A stretch of 64,000 nt of DNA, taken from contig CAWETN010000011.1 in NCBI GenBank assembly GCA_963812075.1, forward strand, positions 62,001 to 126,000, given 5' to 3'. The notes under the pieces were generated by a model that was not told the origin of the DNA, made no database searches, and saw nothing but the letters and a program-made list of their open reading frames with translations. Position 1 is the first letter of the stretch; each line of letters begins with the position of its first letter. This DNA comes from JAMXLO01 sp963812075. GTDB taxonomy: Bacteria > Pseudomonadota > Alphaproteobacteria > Acetobacterales > Acetobacteraceae. Shown in pieces: positions 19,288-28,858 of the stretch. The translations under genes and the position numbers were made by a program.

Positions 19288-19362
19288 GCGGGCGTAGCTC
19301 AGGGGTAGAGCATAACCTTGCCAAGGTTGGGGTCGAGGGTTCGAATCCCTTCGCCCGCTCCA
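19288..19362 (+). tRNA. tRNA-Gly(GCC)
   Basis: Full cloverleaf: acceptor GCGGGCG pairs with CGCCCGC. The D arm is around TAGCTCAGGGGTAGAGC, the anticodon loop is CTTGCCAAG with anticodon GCC, the T arm is GAGGGTTCGAATCCCTT, and CCA is encoded (19360-19362). tRNA-Gly genes are common island insertion sites, and the DNA immediately downstream is degraded and unlike its neighbours. Confidence 0.97.
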
Positions 19363-19609
19363 GACCGCTGCCGACCAAACACTCTCCGCCACTCTGAGGA
19401 TCGCGCAAAGGCCCCGCTGCCGCAGCCTTTGGCGCGTCAGGCTTGGGGGGTTCGCGGCCAAATCGCTCTCCGAATGGCGATCTCTTTCCGAAGCTTGGGG
19501 CTTGGTCGATTTACCCTACAAGTCGTTCCGGTACAAAATCCAATGGGCTTGCGCTCGTTGGGAAGCCGGAAAGTCGGCATGCCGTTCGCCTGCTGCTGTA
19601 CGGCATGAC

Positions 19610-20338
19610 TGGGGCTGGCTCCGCTACGTCGTGCGGACGTCGTCCGCACCTCGACTCGAGGTCCATCCATCCTGCATTCACGGCCTCAAACATTTCTTCA
19701 GCAGGTTCGGTGCGACCCTTTCGGGATGCCGAATTGCTCGAACGCCTCCGCCCACCCTGCACGCGGGACTGCAAAGGCTTTCGCTTCGAGATTTGGGACT
19801 TCACCCGATTGCTCCGCGACTTCATCCGCGGTGACCATCGAACCAAGCTCGACGACGCCCTGCCCTGACCACGCTGGCCCGGTCAAAGGGGTCGCGACCT
19901 CCGCGCCGATGTCATTCGTCGCGACCATGGTCGATTTCCGGTTTGTCGGATTGTAGTAGACCGGTAGCGCTCCGCCCTGGGCGACCTGCAAGCCGTAGAG
20001 GAAGTTTCGAAGAATCCACCTGCGCGCACAAATGCGATTGGCGATATCAGGTCGCGAAAACCTTGCTCCAGAAGCGACAAGGTCCTGATCATCCCGAGCC
20101 CGCGGGTTCTGTTCGCACCCATCGACGAAAGCGAAACCACTCACGGCGGCGCTGCCTTGGTGAGCGCCTCGACATCGTTTGCAGTCACGTCCTTTGCTTC
20201 TTTGTAGTCGGGCGAGGGCGCCCAGACAGCCGGCAACATGACGAACGCGCCTTCGACGCCTTTGAGCGCTTCCCGGATGGGCTGCCAAGCCTTCCAATCG
20301 CCGTCTAACGGTTCCACGCCCTGGTTCGCCCAGTTAAA
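19610..20338 (-). pseudogene. Degraded NmrA-like NAD(P)-binding protein gene
   Basis: Reading the minus strand recovers most of an NmrA-family protein in pieces: GVEPLDGDWKAWQPIREAL, GAFVMLPAVWAPSPDYKEA, LSSMGANR, LSLLEQGFRDL, AFVRAGGFF, NFLYGLQVAQGGALPVYYN, TMVATNDIGAEVATPLTGPA and AEEMFEAVNAGWMD. The pieces are separated by an in-frame TGA where CGA (Arg) is expected (just after AAPP), a one-base deletion in the GAAAAC-type codons, and a one-base insertion. The N-terminal Rossmann segment is missing. This mix of lesions indicates a genuine pseudogene, unlike the insertion-only breaks elsewhere. Confidence 0.8.
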
Positions 20339-20635
20339 CGTCTAGAACTCTCTGCATCGTGCCGCCGGCCGAAATTCGCACGATATTTTGAGCAAATCGG
20401 AACGAATATCTCGCTACCTGATGATGCGTTTCAGATTCCTTTTGTCTCCCGCTATCCGCCGCATCGCTCGAGCTCATGAGTTGCGAGGCTCTTAGGCAAC
20501 GAATTTCGGGAGTTCTTACGAGATTGACCCAGATCAATTCTTCAAGTGGGCGCAGGTGGTAGAAGGAGCGCAGGTAACGAGTTCTTGAGCAGCGGAGCTT
20601 TGCAAGACGGCGGGATGAAGAGGAGACGTTAAGCC

Positions 20636-22471
20636 ATGTGTCAGAGCTGCGATTGGATGAGAGCGCTCGACAGGTGCTTCCCCGCTTCGCGACGCCAGGT
20701 GCTGCGCGGCGCCGGCGTGTTCATGGCGGCCGCGGTCGTCGCGCCGTCGCTGGGCTTTTCAGCGGAAACGCCGCGGCCCGCAACGCCAGCAGACCGAAAA
20801 GCCGACTGGCTGTTTCTCAACGGAACGATCTACACGGTCAATCCCGTCCAACCCTCGGCGCAAGCCGTGGCGGTGCTTGGCGATCAGATCGTGTATGTCG
20901 GCGATGCCGATGCGGCGAAGGCGTGGCGCGGCCCCGCGACGCGCGTCGTCGATCTTCATGGACGGATGCTGCTGCCCGGCTTCGTCGATGCCCACAACCA
21001 CCTTGCCGTCGCGGCCCTCACCAAGCTCGGCGTCAACATTCGCGGTCTTGTCGGCAAGGATAAGATCCTCGACACCATCCGCGAGTGGATCGCCACGCAA
21101 CCTCTTGACGCGCCACTTCGCGGCCATGGCTGGACCGTCGGTGTTTCATTCGGTGATGGTTATCCTCGACGCGAGTGGCTCGACGAACTCACCGGCGATC
21201 GGCCGATGTATATCTTCAACGCAGACGCACACGATCTCTGGTTCAATACCGCGGCGATGAAGGCGGCAGGGCTGGACAAACACACCCCCGATCCGGACCC
21301 CGGCAAGCAGTATTACAAGCGCGACCCAGACGGAACGCCGACTGGCTCCGCGGTTGAAGCAGCAGCCGCGCTCCCCGTCGCCATCGCCCTTGGCATGATG
21401 TCCCTCGAAGCCATACGCGACTCTCAACGGCTGACGATCGATCGCGCGCCCGCCTTCGGGATGACCACCTATATGGAGGCGGGCCTGCTCGCCGGCCCGT
21501 CCAACGGAGCCGCCGAAGCCGCGTGGCGGGATCTCATTGAACGGGATCGGCACGGTGAGCTGCCGCTCCGCATTGTCGGCACCGTCTTCACGCGCAACGC
21601 CGAAGATGATCCGCAGGCTATTGCCGCCGAGCTCGTCGACTGGAACGTAAGGCTGCGCTCGTCCCATGTGCAGATATCGATCTGCAAGATGTGGGTTGAC
21701 GGCACCGCCGTCGCCGGCACCGCGCTGCTGCTGGAGCCGTTCGCCAATCAGCCGGACTTCAGAGGAACGATCACTCTGCCACCGAGCCACATCAAGGCGC
21801 AGATCGAGGCCACTCAGCGCGCCGGATTCGACATGCATATCCACGCCGACGGGGATGGATCCGTCCGGGCCGTGCTCGACGCCATCGAAGACGTACAGGC
21901 CCGGCTCGGCCAGCAAGGACGGCGCCACGCGATCTGTCATCTCAGCCTGACGCATCCGGATGATGTCCAGCGGTTCAAACGTCTCGGGATAATCGCCAAC
22001 GGCACGCCGCTTTGGGCCACGAATTACGACGGCGTCTATGTCGAGCAATACAAGACGCTGTTCGGCGCAGAGCGCGTCGAACAGCGCGTGTATCCCTATG
22101 GCGATCTTGTTCGCTCGGGCGCGACGGTCACATTCGGCGCCGACCTTCCCGGCGTTGATATCGACGAGATCCCGCCGCTGTTCCAGCTAGAGGCGACCGT
22201 CACGCGCAAGCGGCCGGGCTTCCCCGATGATCCTCCCATGGTCGCGAGGCAGCGGATCAGTGTCGAAGAGGCGATCCGCGCCTACACGATCAACGGCGCC
22301 TATCAGCTTCGGCTGGAAGATCAGATCGGCTCGATCGAAGTCGGCAAAAAGGCGGATCTCATCGTCCTCGGCAAGAATCTGCTCGAAGGAAAGCTGGAGG
22401 ACATTCACAAGACCCCTGTCTTGCTCACGCTCATGGATGGGAAGGCCCGGTACGACAAGCTGCCGGCCTAA
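20636..22471 (+). CDS. YtcJ-like amidohydrolase with twin-arginine signal
   Basis: A 611-residue amidohydrolase of the YtcJ group, predicted metal-dependent and exported. The N-terminus holds SRRQVLRGAG followed by a hydrophobic stretch, a plausible Tat signal. The catalytic part has FVDAHNH, a carboxylate/Lys region ISICKMWVDGTAV, MHIHADGDG, CHLSLTHPDD, TFGADLPG and the terminal KKADLIVLGKNL. A Tat signal is unusual for YtcJ but known in some proteobacterial members. Substrate unknown. The gene is intact within an otherwise decayed segment. Confidence 0.88.
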   Translation: MCQSCDWMRALDRCFPASRRQVLRGAGVFMAAAVVAPSLGFSAETPRPATPADRKADWLFLNGTIYTVNPVQPSAQAVAVLGDQIVYVGDADAAKAWRGPATRVVDLHGRMLLPGFVDAHNHLAVAALTKLGVNIRGLVGKDKILDTIREWIATQPLDAPLRGHGWTVGVSFGDGYPRREWLDELTGDRPMYIFNADAHDLWFNTAAMKAAGLDKHTPDPDPGKQYYKRDPDGTPTGSAVEAAAALPVAIALGMMSLEAIRDSQRLTIDRAPAFGMTTYMEAGLLAGPSNGAAEAAWRDLIERDRHGELPLRIVGTVFTRNAEDDPQAIAAELVDWNVRLRSSHVQISICKMWVDGTAVAGTALLLEPFANQPDFRGTITLPPSHIKAQIEATQRAGFDMHIHADGDGSVRAVLDAIEDVQARLGQQGRRHAICHLSLTHPDDVQRFKRLGIIANGTPLWATNYDGVYVEQYKTLFGAERVEQRVYPYGDLVRSGATVTFGADLPGVDIDEIPPLFQLEATVTRKRPGFPDDPPMVARQRISVEEAIRAYTINGAYQLRLEDQIGSIEVGKKADLIVLGKNLLEGKLEDIHKTPVLLTLMDGKARYDKLPA

Positions 22472-22655
22472 CATGGACGAGCGAAAGGAACCCTTCCCGA
22501 ACTATAGCGTCAACTGCCCAACCTCGGCGTAACGCGACGCACAGCCCAACTTTGAGTGGCATGGACTTTCGTGGTGAAGCCGCAGCTCGCGCAGATAGCG
22601 CAAGCTCGGCCCCAAACCGGCGCTCCCCCTTCAATGGGGGTGAGCGTACATTTCG

Positions 22656-22689
22656 CGCCGTTGAGCGAGAATCGCCGTTGAGCGAGAAT
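22656..22689. repeat. Perfect 17-bp tandem repeat (two copies)
   Basis: CGCCGTTGAGCGAGAAT occurs twice head to tail (22656-22672 and 22673-22689). It lies in the gene-poor stretch 22472-23593, just downstream of a G/C-rich hairpin (about 22620-22646). No function can be assigned; slippage duplication is the simplest reading. Confidence 0.85.
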
Positions 22690-22904
22690 CAATGGCGCGT
22701 CAGGCGGGCGGCGATCTGCAGGTCGAGTGGCTCGACGATCCAACATCCGCGCTATCCGGCTGATGCTTACCAGATTATGCCCCCGAGGAAGAAACAACAA
22801 CTCTCAAAGCCATTCGCCTCTGGAGCAGACCCCTCGCATCGCCGTCCGGGCGAGATAGCGCACAGACTGCCGCAATTATGCTGCGGCTGTTGCCGTGCGT
22901 GCCT

Positions 22905-23132
22905 CGATAGAACGCCCCGAATTCCTGAAGAACTCAGGCGCGCTCCTCAGGCGTCGCCTTCCCACGCCGATTTGCGCCATCGTCGCGGTGCATCGTTTGG
23001 GACCTCGCTGAGGTCGAAACGTGGCTATTGGCGGAGCGAGCGGCTTCAATTCGTCGCGCTCCACACCCGGACGTCGCAAAGCGGAAGACGCGGCCGCTCA
23101 AAGCGCGGGATCAAGCTCCATTAGAGGCATAG
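22905..23132 (+). pseudogene. Possible AlpA-like HTH (excisionase/phage regulator) fragment
   Basis: One plus-strand frame ending at TAG 23132 reads PEFLKNSG, LLRRRLPTPICA, then VWDLAEVETWLLAERAAS and KRKTRPLKA. The W-D-x-x-E-V-x-x-W-L ending resembles the last part of AlpA-type HTH proteins carried by integrated elements. No start codon or upstream half is recognisable, so it is at best a remnant. The rest of 22472-23234 shows no gene. Confidence 0.3.
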
Positions 23133-23234
23133 CGGGCGGCAAGAGAGCGGGCGTATGCTCCCGTCCCTTCACCATGCGTCCACAATGTCTGACCATTCTT
23201 GTATCCCGAAGCCGCTGCCCACACCCGCCTTGGC

Positions 23235-23530
23235 CTAATGAGCAAGTGTGTCGCGAGGGTCGGAGCCAACGTCACCCGCAGAAGCCCGCGCGCGCTCTGG
23301 TCGCGCCCGAAGACGCGCGTCTCCAGTTGGTGCGATGACGCTTCCATCTGCTCCGCGAGTTCGAAAACCTCCTCGCCCGCAGCAGTCAGGCGGTAGCCCG
23401 AAGGCAGCTTTTCGAACATTTGCGTCCCGCAGGCGGTCCTCGAGCTGAGCGATGCGTCGCAGCACGGTCCAGTGATCACCCCCGATGTGAGCGATTCCGC
23501 ACTCACCGCTGCCGCCGGGGAACCCATGTG
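23235..23530 (-). pseudogene. LysR-family regulator remnant
   Basis: The minus strand encodes pieces of a LysR N-terminal region: WTVLRRIAQLEDRL, then in another frame TQMFEKLPSGYRLTAAGEE, VFELAEQMEASSHQLETRV and GLLRVTLAPTLATHLL. Similarity stops abruptly at about 23240 and the effector-binding domain is absent; the start of the HTH is also lost. It sits divergently beside an SDR gene, the usual layout for a LysR regulator and its target. Confidence 0.7.
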
Positions 23531-23593
23531 AGGCTCTCGGAAGACCTTCCCGTACAGCCAAGGATCCGAGAGGCGAAACAAGGACTGCACGAC

Positions 23594-24328
23594 ATGACCA
23601 GATTGAACGGAAAGACCGCCGTCATCACGGGCGGCGCCACCGGCATCGGCCTCGCCTCGGCAAAGCGCTTCATCGAGGAGGGCGCCTTCGTCTTCATCTT
23701 CGGCCGCCGGCAGGAAGCGCTCGACGCCGCTGTGGCCGACCTCGGGCCCAATGCCCGCGCGGTGAAGGGCTCGGTCTCGGATGAAGCCGACCTCGACCGA
23801 CTCTACGCGGCGGTGAAGGCCGAGCGCGGAACCCTCGACATCGTCTTCGCCAATGCCGGGGCAGGAAGCCCGCTTCCGCTCGGCCAGATCACAGGCAAGC
23901 ACATTGACGAAACCTTCGACACCAATGTGAAGGGTACGATCTTCACGGTCCAGAAGGCGTTGCCGCTGATGGGCCAGGGCGGCTCGATCATCCTGACCGG
24001 ATCGAGCGCCGGCACCACGGGCGCTACAGGATTCACTGCCTACAGCGCGAGCAAGGCGGCAGTGCGAAACCTCGCGCGGACCTGGGCGGAGGAGCTGAAG
24101 GGCACCGGCATCCGGGTAAACGTCCTGTCGCCCGGGGCGACGGCGACCGAACTCGCGAAGGAAGCGCTGGGCGAGGAGGGCCAGAAGGCCTACGGCGCGA
24201 TGACTCCGCTCCAGCGCATGGCCGATCCGGCGGAGATCGCGGCCGTGGCCGCCTTTCTCGCGTCGTCGGACAGCAGCTTCATGACCGCCAGCGAGGTCGC
24301 CGTCGACGGCGGCCTCGCGCAACTCTGA
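23594..24328 (+). CDS. Short-chain dehydrogenase/reductase next to LysR remnant
   Basis: A 244-residue classical SDR with TGGATGIG at residues 12-19, the FGRR pattern that favours NADPH, ANAGAG, the catalytic YSASK, and the terminal VAVDGGLAQL. ATG 23594 begins the conserved fold; the longer ORF from 23420 reads through the LysR remnant in antisense. It was presumably once controlled by the adjacent LysR gene. Function is a generic oxidoreductase. Confidence 0.9.
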   Translation: MTRLNGKTAVITGGATGIGLASAKRFIEEGAFVFIFGRRQEALDAAVADLGPNARAVKGSVSDEADLDRLYAAVKAERGTLDIVFANAGAGSPLPLGQITGKHIDETFDTNVKGTIFTVQKALPLMGQGGSIILTGSSAGTTGATGFTAYSASKAAVRNLARTWAEELKGTGIRVNVLSPGATATELAKEALGEEGQKAYGAMTPLQRMADPAEIAAVAAFLASSDSSFMTASEVAVDGGLAQL

Positions 24329-24413
24329 CACGCTGCGCCCGGCCGGTCGCGAAAGTGAAAGCAATGGAGTAGATCGGACGCGAACCGATATAAGAAAAAG
24401 GAGAGAGTTCACA

Positions 24414-24860
24414 ATGAGCATCGAAAAGAATGTCCAGACCGTGAAGGATTTCTTTGCAGCAATGGGCCGCGGCGATAAGCAAGCGCTGCTGGCGTTGTCT
24501 GCCGAAGATATTGAGTGGATCATTCCGGGAAAGGACTGGCCACTGGCCGGAACGCATCGCGGGCACGCGGGATTGGAGGATTTTCTTCAGAATGCCTCCG
24601 AAACGGTCGAAACTTCAACAGAACCCTCCGAATACGTAGCGCAGGGAGACCGGGTTTTGGTCGTCGGCGTCGCTAAGGGGAAAATCAAAGCCACGAATAA
24701 GACGTTCGACGACGATTGGATTTTCGCCATTACCGTTCGAAATGGCAAAGTGGCGAACATCCGGGAGTATATCGACACGCAAGCACTGGCGCGGGCCTCC
24801 GAGATGGACGCGAGCCCAGGCCATAACCCATCGAAACCGATACCACACGAAAATTTGTAA
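24414..24860 (+). CDS. NTF2-like (SnoaL-type) protein
   Basis: A 148-residue protein of the NTF2/SnoaL fold. The N-terminal helix KNVQTVKDFFAAMGRGDKQA, the WIIPGKDWPLAGTHRGHAG turn and the terminal strand VRNGKVANIREYIDTQALA are typical. Members include ketosteroid-isomerase-like enzymes and binding proteins without catalysis. AGGAGAGAG precedes ATG 24414. Codon use is visibly less GC-rich than in flanking chromosomal genes, which fits acquired DNA. Confidence 0.88.
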   Translation: MSIEKNVQTVKDFFAAMGRGDKQALLALSAEDIEWIIPGKDWPLAGTHRGHAGLEDFLQNASETVETSTEPSEYVAQGDRVLVVGVAKGKIKATNKTFDDDWIFAITVRNGKVANIREYIDTQALARASEMDASPGHNPSKPIPHENL

Positions 24861-25045
24861 AGTCAGCTAACATGTTGAACAGCGGCAAACGCCTTGCCGA
24901 AGCACCAAATGGCGGTAAAACTCCAGAAAGGATCGATTAGTAAGTTCTATCAAACGACGGGTATAGCATCACATCATTATAGCAAGGGCATAACCTCACA
25001 TGTTGCAGCATTTTGCTGAAGCGTCATCAACATTAGGAGAATATT

Positions 25046-25591
25046 ATGCGAACGCACAACAAAACCAAAGTAGTAAGTCAGAAAGCTTCGCCTGCCAACA
25101 GGAACAGCGGCAAAGTTGGCTTGGCAACGATAAGGCTAAACAATTGCCGGAGACTTATGCTTGATCATGAAAAGTTCATCAGAAAACTCTACACCTACGG
25201 AGAGGGGCAAGGATAGATACGCAGAAATTTGTCTCCATGTTCTCTGACGAAGGATACATGTTGGATATGGCTTCCGGCACGAAGTTCCGCGGGAAGGCCA
25301 TTGGTGACTCCATTGCCGGCTTAGCAAGTGCATTCCCCGACGTCCACCGTGAGTTACTTAGCATCTACGTCGCGGAGAACGTCGTCGTTGTCGAAATCGC
25401 AATTCGGGGAACGCATAAAGGTGAGCTGGCCCTTGCTTCTGGAACTCTAGCTCCAACGGGCAAGACAATAGATGTCCCGAGGTTGCGATGTTTATCACCT
25501 TGAGGGTGGGAAGATCATCTCCTTTCATTGCTACAACTTGCCTTCCGTAATGCAGCAACAACTTGGCGAAAAAAATATGAGGTTATCATGA
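25046..25591 (+). pseudogene. Broken NTF2-like/SnoaL-type gene
   Basis: From ATG 25046 (AGGAGAATATT upstream) a frame reads through MLDHEKFIRKLYTYGEG to TAG near 25219. The fold continues in a second frame (DTQKFVSMFSDEGYMLDM, IRGTHKGELALASGTLAP) and ends in a third (CDVYHLEGGKIISFHCYN, stop 25591). The first break needs a one-base loss (or two gained), the second a one-base gain near 25480. The intact paralogue-like gene at 24414 shows what the product was. Its stop overlaps the next ATG by 4 bp. The 185 bp before it hold no gene and are the most AT-rich part of the window. Confidence 0.7.
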
Positions 25592-26214
25592 CCACGAAAC
25601 CCCGTATCGCCATTGTGATTGGCTCGACCCGGCCCGGTCGGTACGCCGACAAGGCCGCTGGCTGGATGCTGAAACAGACCCAGGCCCGTGACGACATCGA
25701 GGCGGAACTTCTCGACCTTCGCGACCATCCGATGCCCTTCTTCGATGAGAAGGGGCCGCCTATGTCGACGCCCAGCGAGAACCCCGAGGCATTGCGCTGG
25801 CAGAAAACGCTCGCCCGATACGACGGCTTCGTTTTCGTGGTGGCCGAATACAACAGCTCGATCACGGGTGTGCTGAAGAATGCGCTCGACCAAGCCTATA
25901 AGGAGTGGGGACGTAAGCCGTTCACTGCCATTGGTTACGGCGGGGCCGGAGCGGCGCGGGCGATTGAGCATCTACGCCAAATCACGAGTGCGCTGCAAAT
26001 GGTTTCGACCGCAGCCACCGTCAACATTGGCGGCGCCGATTTCAGGTCGACCTCCCCGATGGGTGCAAACAAGCCCATCGAAGACATCGAGGCACACCTG
26101 CTTGCCTCCACGAAGTCGGCTTTGGATGAGCTCGTCTGGTGGGCCCACGCGACGATGGCGGCGAAAGCCGCTGAAGCTTCATTGCGACGCGACCCGACCG
26201 AGCTGGCGGCGTAG
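25588..26214 (+). CDS. NADPH-dependent FMN reductase family protein
   Basis: A 208-residue flavodoxin-like NAD(P)H:FMN oxidoreductase. The FMN phosphate loop is IGSTRPGRYADKAAGW, followed by VVAEYNSSITGVLKNALDQ and IGYGGAGAARA, all characteristic. Such enzymes supply reduced FMN or reduce quinones and azo compounds. ATG 25588 overlaps the end of the broken NTF2 gene; upstream in-frame codons to 25528 only reread that gene. Confidence 0.9.
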   Translation: MTTKPRIAIVIGSTRPGRYADKAAGWMLKQTQARDDIEAELLDLRDHPMPFFDEKGPPMSTPSENPEALRWQKTLARYDGFVFVVAEYNSSITGVLKNALDQAYKEWGRKPFTAIGYGGAGAARAIEHLRQITSALQMVSTAATVNIGGADFRSTSPMGANKPIEDIEAHLLASTKSALDELVWWAHATMAAKAAEASLRRDPTELAA

Positions 26215-26322
26215 CGCTGGCCATCTGCGGCCATCGGGTCGGGGGTAGACGGTGGATCAGTCGTATATCGCTCCCTCGCACGCCGTACGCTCGTCGAATG
26301 CCCAACCGTAACGGAGATCCCG

Positions 26323-26955
26323 ATGTATGACCAATCCAAGCTATCCGAGTTGATCCGGTTCGCACGCGTAGAAACGGGCTCCTCCGTCATCGACGTTTAC
26401 CCAGGCGACGGCGATTGGACGCGCCTCTTCTCTGACGTCGTGGGACCCGGAGGACGGGTCTACAGCTTCGTGCCGGCCGAAGTCGCCCACTTCAAGAACG
26501 ATCCGGTCGGCCGCATGCAAACGCTCGCGAAGGAGCCGGGCCTAGAAAACGTCGAAGCCGTCTCGGCGGACCTCGTGGCGATGCCGGAGGTCACGCAACC
26601 AGCGGATGTCTTGTGGCTGCACCTGTTTTACCACGATCTCCACACCGCGCTGATGCAGGCCAAGGGCGCTACGGCGGCCGACTTCAATCGGGCCGTCTAC
26701 AAGCGGCTGAAGCCCGGTGGGTCATACGTCATCGTCGACCACGCCGCCGCCGCCGGGGCGGGCACGAGCGACGCCCAGTCGCTGCATCGGATCGACCCTG
26801 CGTCCGTCCGCAAGGAGGTGGAGGCGGCCGGCTTCGTGCTGGACGCGGAAAGCACCATGCTCACGAACAAGGACGAGCCGCACTCGATCAAGGTTTTCGA
26901 TCCCTCGATCAAGGGCGAGACCGATCGCTTCGCCTATCGGTTCGTGAAGCTTTGA
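26323..26955 (+). CDS. Class I SAM-dependent methyltransferase-like protein
   Basis: A 210-residue protein with a seven-strand methyltransferase layout: SSVIDVYPGDGDWTRLFSDV (motif I, with PGDGD in place of GxGxG), RVYSFVPAE, the LWLHLFYHDLH acidic/aromatic strand and LKPGGSYVIVDHAA. Similar proteins have been annotated as putative methyltransferases with loosely kept cofactor loops. Its target is unknown. It is the last intact gene of the 19-27 kb segment. Confidence 0.85.
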   Translation: MYDQSKLSELIRFARVETGSSVIDVYPGDGDWTRLFSDVVGPGGRVYSFVPAEVAHFKNDPVGRMQTLAKEPGLENVEAVSADLVAMPEVTQPADVLWLHLFYHDLHTALMQAKGATAADFNRAVYKRLKPGGSYVIVDHAAAAGAGTSDAQSLHRIDPASVRKEVEAAGFVLDAESTMLTNKDEPHSIKVFDPSIKGETDRFAYRFVKL

Positions 26956-26982
26956 CAGTGAGTTCATCCGCGCTTCGAGGAT

Positions 26983-27183
26983 TTGTTCAAGAAGGAGCAG
27001 TCATCGATCTACGACCGTATGATCGACGCCGAGAACTGGTCGCGCGTTAACTTCTTCGAGCAGCGCGCGACCGAATATTTGAAGGCACAAATTCGCGACG
27101 GTTGGGGTGGGCCTGACGGCGTATGGGCGCCGCTCGAAGAGCGGGGAGACGCCGACGGAGCGGCAGATCTGCGGGTCGCTTAG
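26983..27183 (+). other. Unrecognised short ORF or gene remnant
   Basis: A 66-residue frame containing SSIYDRMIDAENWSRVNFFE and ATEYLKAQIRDGWGGPDGVW, which has protein-like composition and no obvious shadow gene on the other strand. I do not recognise a family; it may be the tail of a lost gene. Between it and guaA (27184-27264) I see no gene and no repeat of the tRNA-Gly 3' end. Confidence 0.25.
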
Positions 27184-27264
27184 AATCTATCGGCTACTAT
27201 CGATGGCCTGGGATTCACTCGAGTGTCCTCTGCTATCCGATACTACTCCACAGGTACTCCCCCC

Positions 27265-28858
27265 TCATTCCCACTCGATCGTCCCAGGCGGCTTGCTGGT
27301 GATGTCGTAGGTCACGCGGTTGATCCCGCGCACCTCGTTGACGATCCGCCCCGCCACGCGGGTGAGGAACGCCGCATCGAACGGATAGACATCGGCAGTC
27401 ATGCCATCGGTCGAGGTGACGGCGCGCAGCGCGCAGGCATGGTCGTAGGTGCGCCCGTCGCCCATCACGCCCACCGTGCGCACCGGCAGCAGCACCGCGA
27501 ACGCCTGCCAGATCGCGTCGTACAGTCCGGCCGCGCGGATCTCCTCGAGGAAGATCGCATCCGCCTTGCGCAGCAGCTCCAGCCGCTCGCGCGTGATCGC
27601 GCCGGGGATGCGGATCGCCAGCCCGGGGCCCGGAAACGGATGCCGCCCGACGATCGCCTCGGGCAGCCCCAGCTCGCGGCCCAGCGCGCGCACCTCGTCC
27701 TTGAACAGCTCGCGCAGCGGCTCGACCAGCTTCATCCGCATCCGCTCGGGCAGGCCGCCGACGTTGTGGTGCGACTTGATGGTGACCGAGGGGCCGCCGG
27801 TGAAGCTGACGCTCTCGATCACGTCCGGATACAGCGTGCCCTGCGCCAGCCAGTCGGCGCCGCCCAGCCTGTGCGCCTCCGCCTCGAACACATCGATGAA
27901 CAGCCGGCCGATCGTCTTGCGCTTCGCCTCCGGATCGGTGACGCCCTCCAGCGCGCCAAGGAACAGCTCGGACGCGTCGCAGTGCACCAGGCGGATGTTG
28001 AAGCGGTCGCGGAAGGTGGCGACCACCTCGTCCGCCTCGCCCTGCCGCAGCAGGCCGTGATCGACGAAGATGCAGGTGAGCTGGTCGCCGATCGCCTCGT
28101 GGATCAGCACCGCGGCCACCGACGGAATCGACTCCGCCGGACAGGCCGCAGATCACCCGCCGCCGCCCCACCTCGGCGCGGATGCGGGCGATCTCGGTGG
28201 CGCGGAAGCCCGCCATGGTCCAGCTGCCGGACAGTCCCAGCACGCCGTGGGTGAAGTTGCGCAGCAGCGCCGCGCCGTGCGGCGTGTGCACCACCTCGGG
28301 ATGGAACAGCAGCCCGTAGAACTGCCGCGCAGTCATCGGCGATGGCGGCGAACGGCGCGCCCTCGCTGACCGCCACCGCGCGGAAGCCCGGCGGCAGGCG
28401 CGTCACGCGGTCGCCGTGGCTCATCCACACCTGCTCGCGCCCGCCCTTGTGCCAGACGCCCTGGAACAGCACGCAGTCGTCGGTCGAGATCGACGAAGGC
28501 GCGGCCGAATTCGCGGTGGTCCGAGCCCTGCACCTCGCCGCCCAGCTGGTCGCACATCGTCTGCATGCCGTAGCAGATGCCGAGCACCGGCACGCCCGCC
28601 TCGAACACCGCCTGCGGCGCGCGCGGCGAGGTGCCCTCGGTCAGGCTGGCCGGGCCGCCGGACAGGATGATGCCGCGCGGCCGCCACGCGGCGATGCGGT
28701 CCGGATCGGCGTTGAACGGCCAGATCTCGCAGTAGACGCCCGCACTCGCGCAGGCGGCGCGCGATCAGCTGGGTGACCTGGCTGCCGAAGTCCAGGATCA
28801 GCACGCGTTCGGCGGCGAGTGCGGCGGTGGCGGCGGGATCAGGCAGGGAATCGGGCAT
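27265..28858 (-). CDS. guaA: GMP synthase (glutamine-hydrolysing), four frame breaks in this sequence
   Basis: GuaA converts XMP to GMP in purine synthesis. The N-terminal class I glutamine amidotransferase has LILDFGSQVTQLIARR, PVLGICYGMQ with nucleophile Cys, and LLFHPEVVHTPHG. The ATP-pyrophosphatase domain has CGLSGGVDS and the dimerisation tail ends TSKPPGTIEWE. The pieces lie in five successive frames. Each change fits one extra base: in the run at 28739-28741, in 28485-28493, at 28331 and at 28123 (+ coordinates). Corrected length is 529 residues, which is standard. Start ATG 28858 precedes LPDPAATAALAAERVLIL. As guaA is normally needed for growth without guanine, sequence error is the likely cause. 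Confidence 0.9.

Noticed and set aside
17471..19297. 608-residue plus-strand ORF
   Set aside because: Antisense to the CnoX, LON-domain and Trm112 genes, which have clear family signatures.
19341..27264. Direct repeat of the tRNA-Gly 3' end as an attachment site
   Set aside because: I looked for the T-arm/acceptor sequence before guaA and found no convincing copy, so no att site is annotated.
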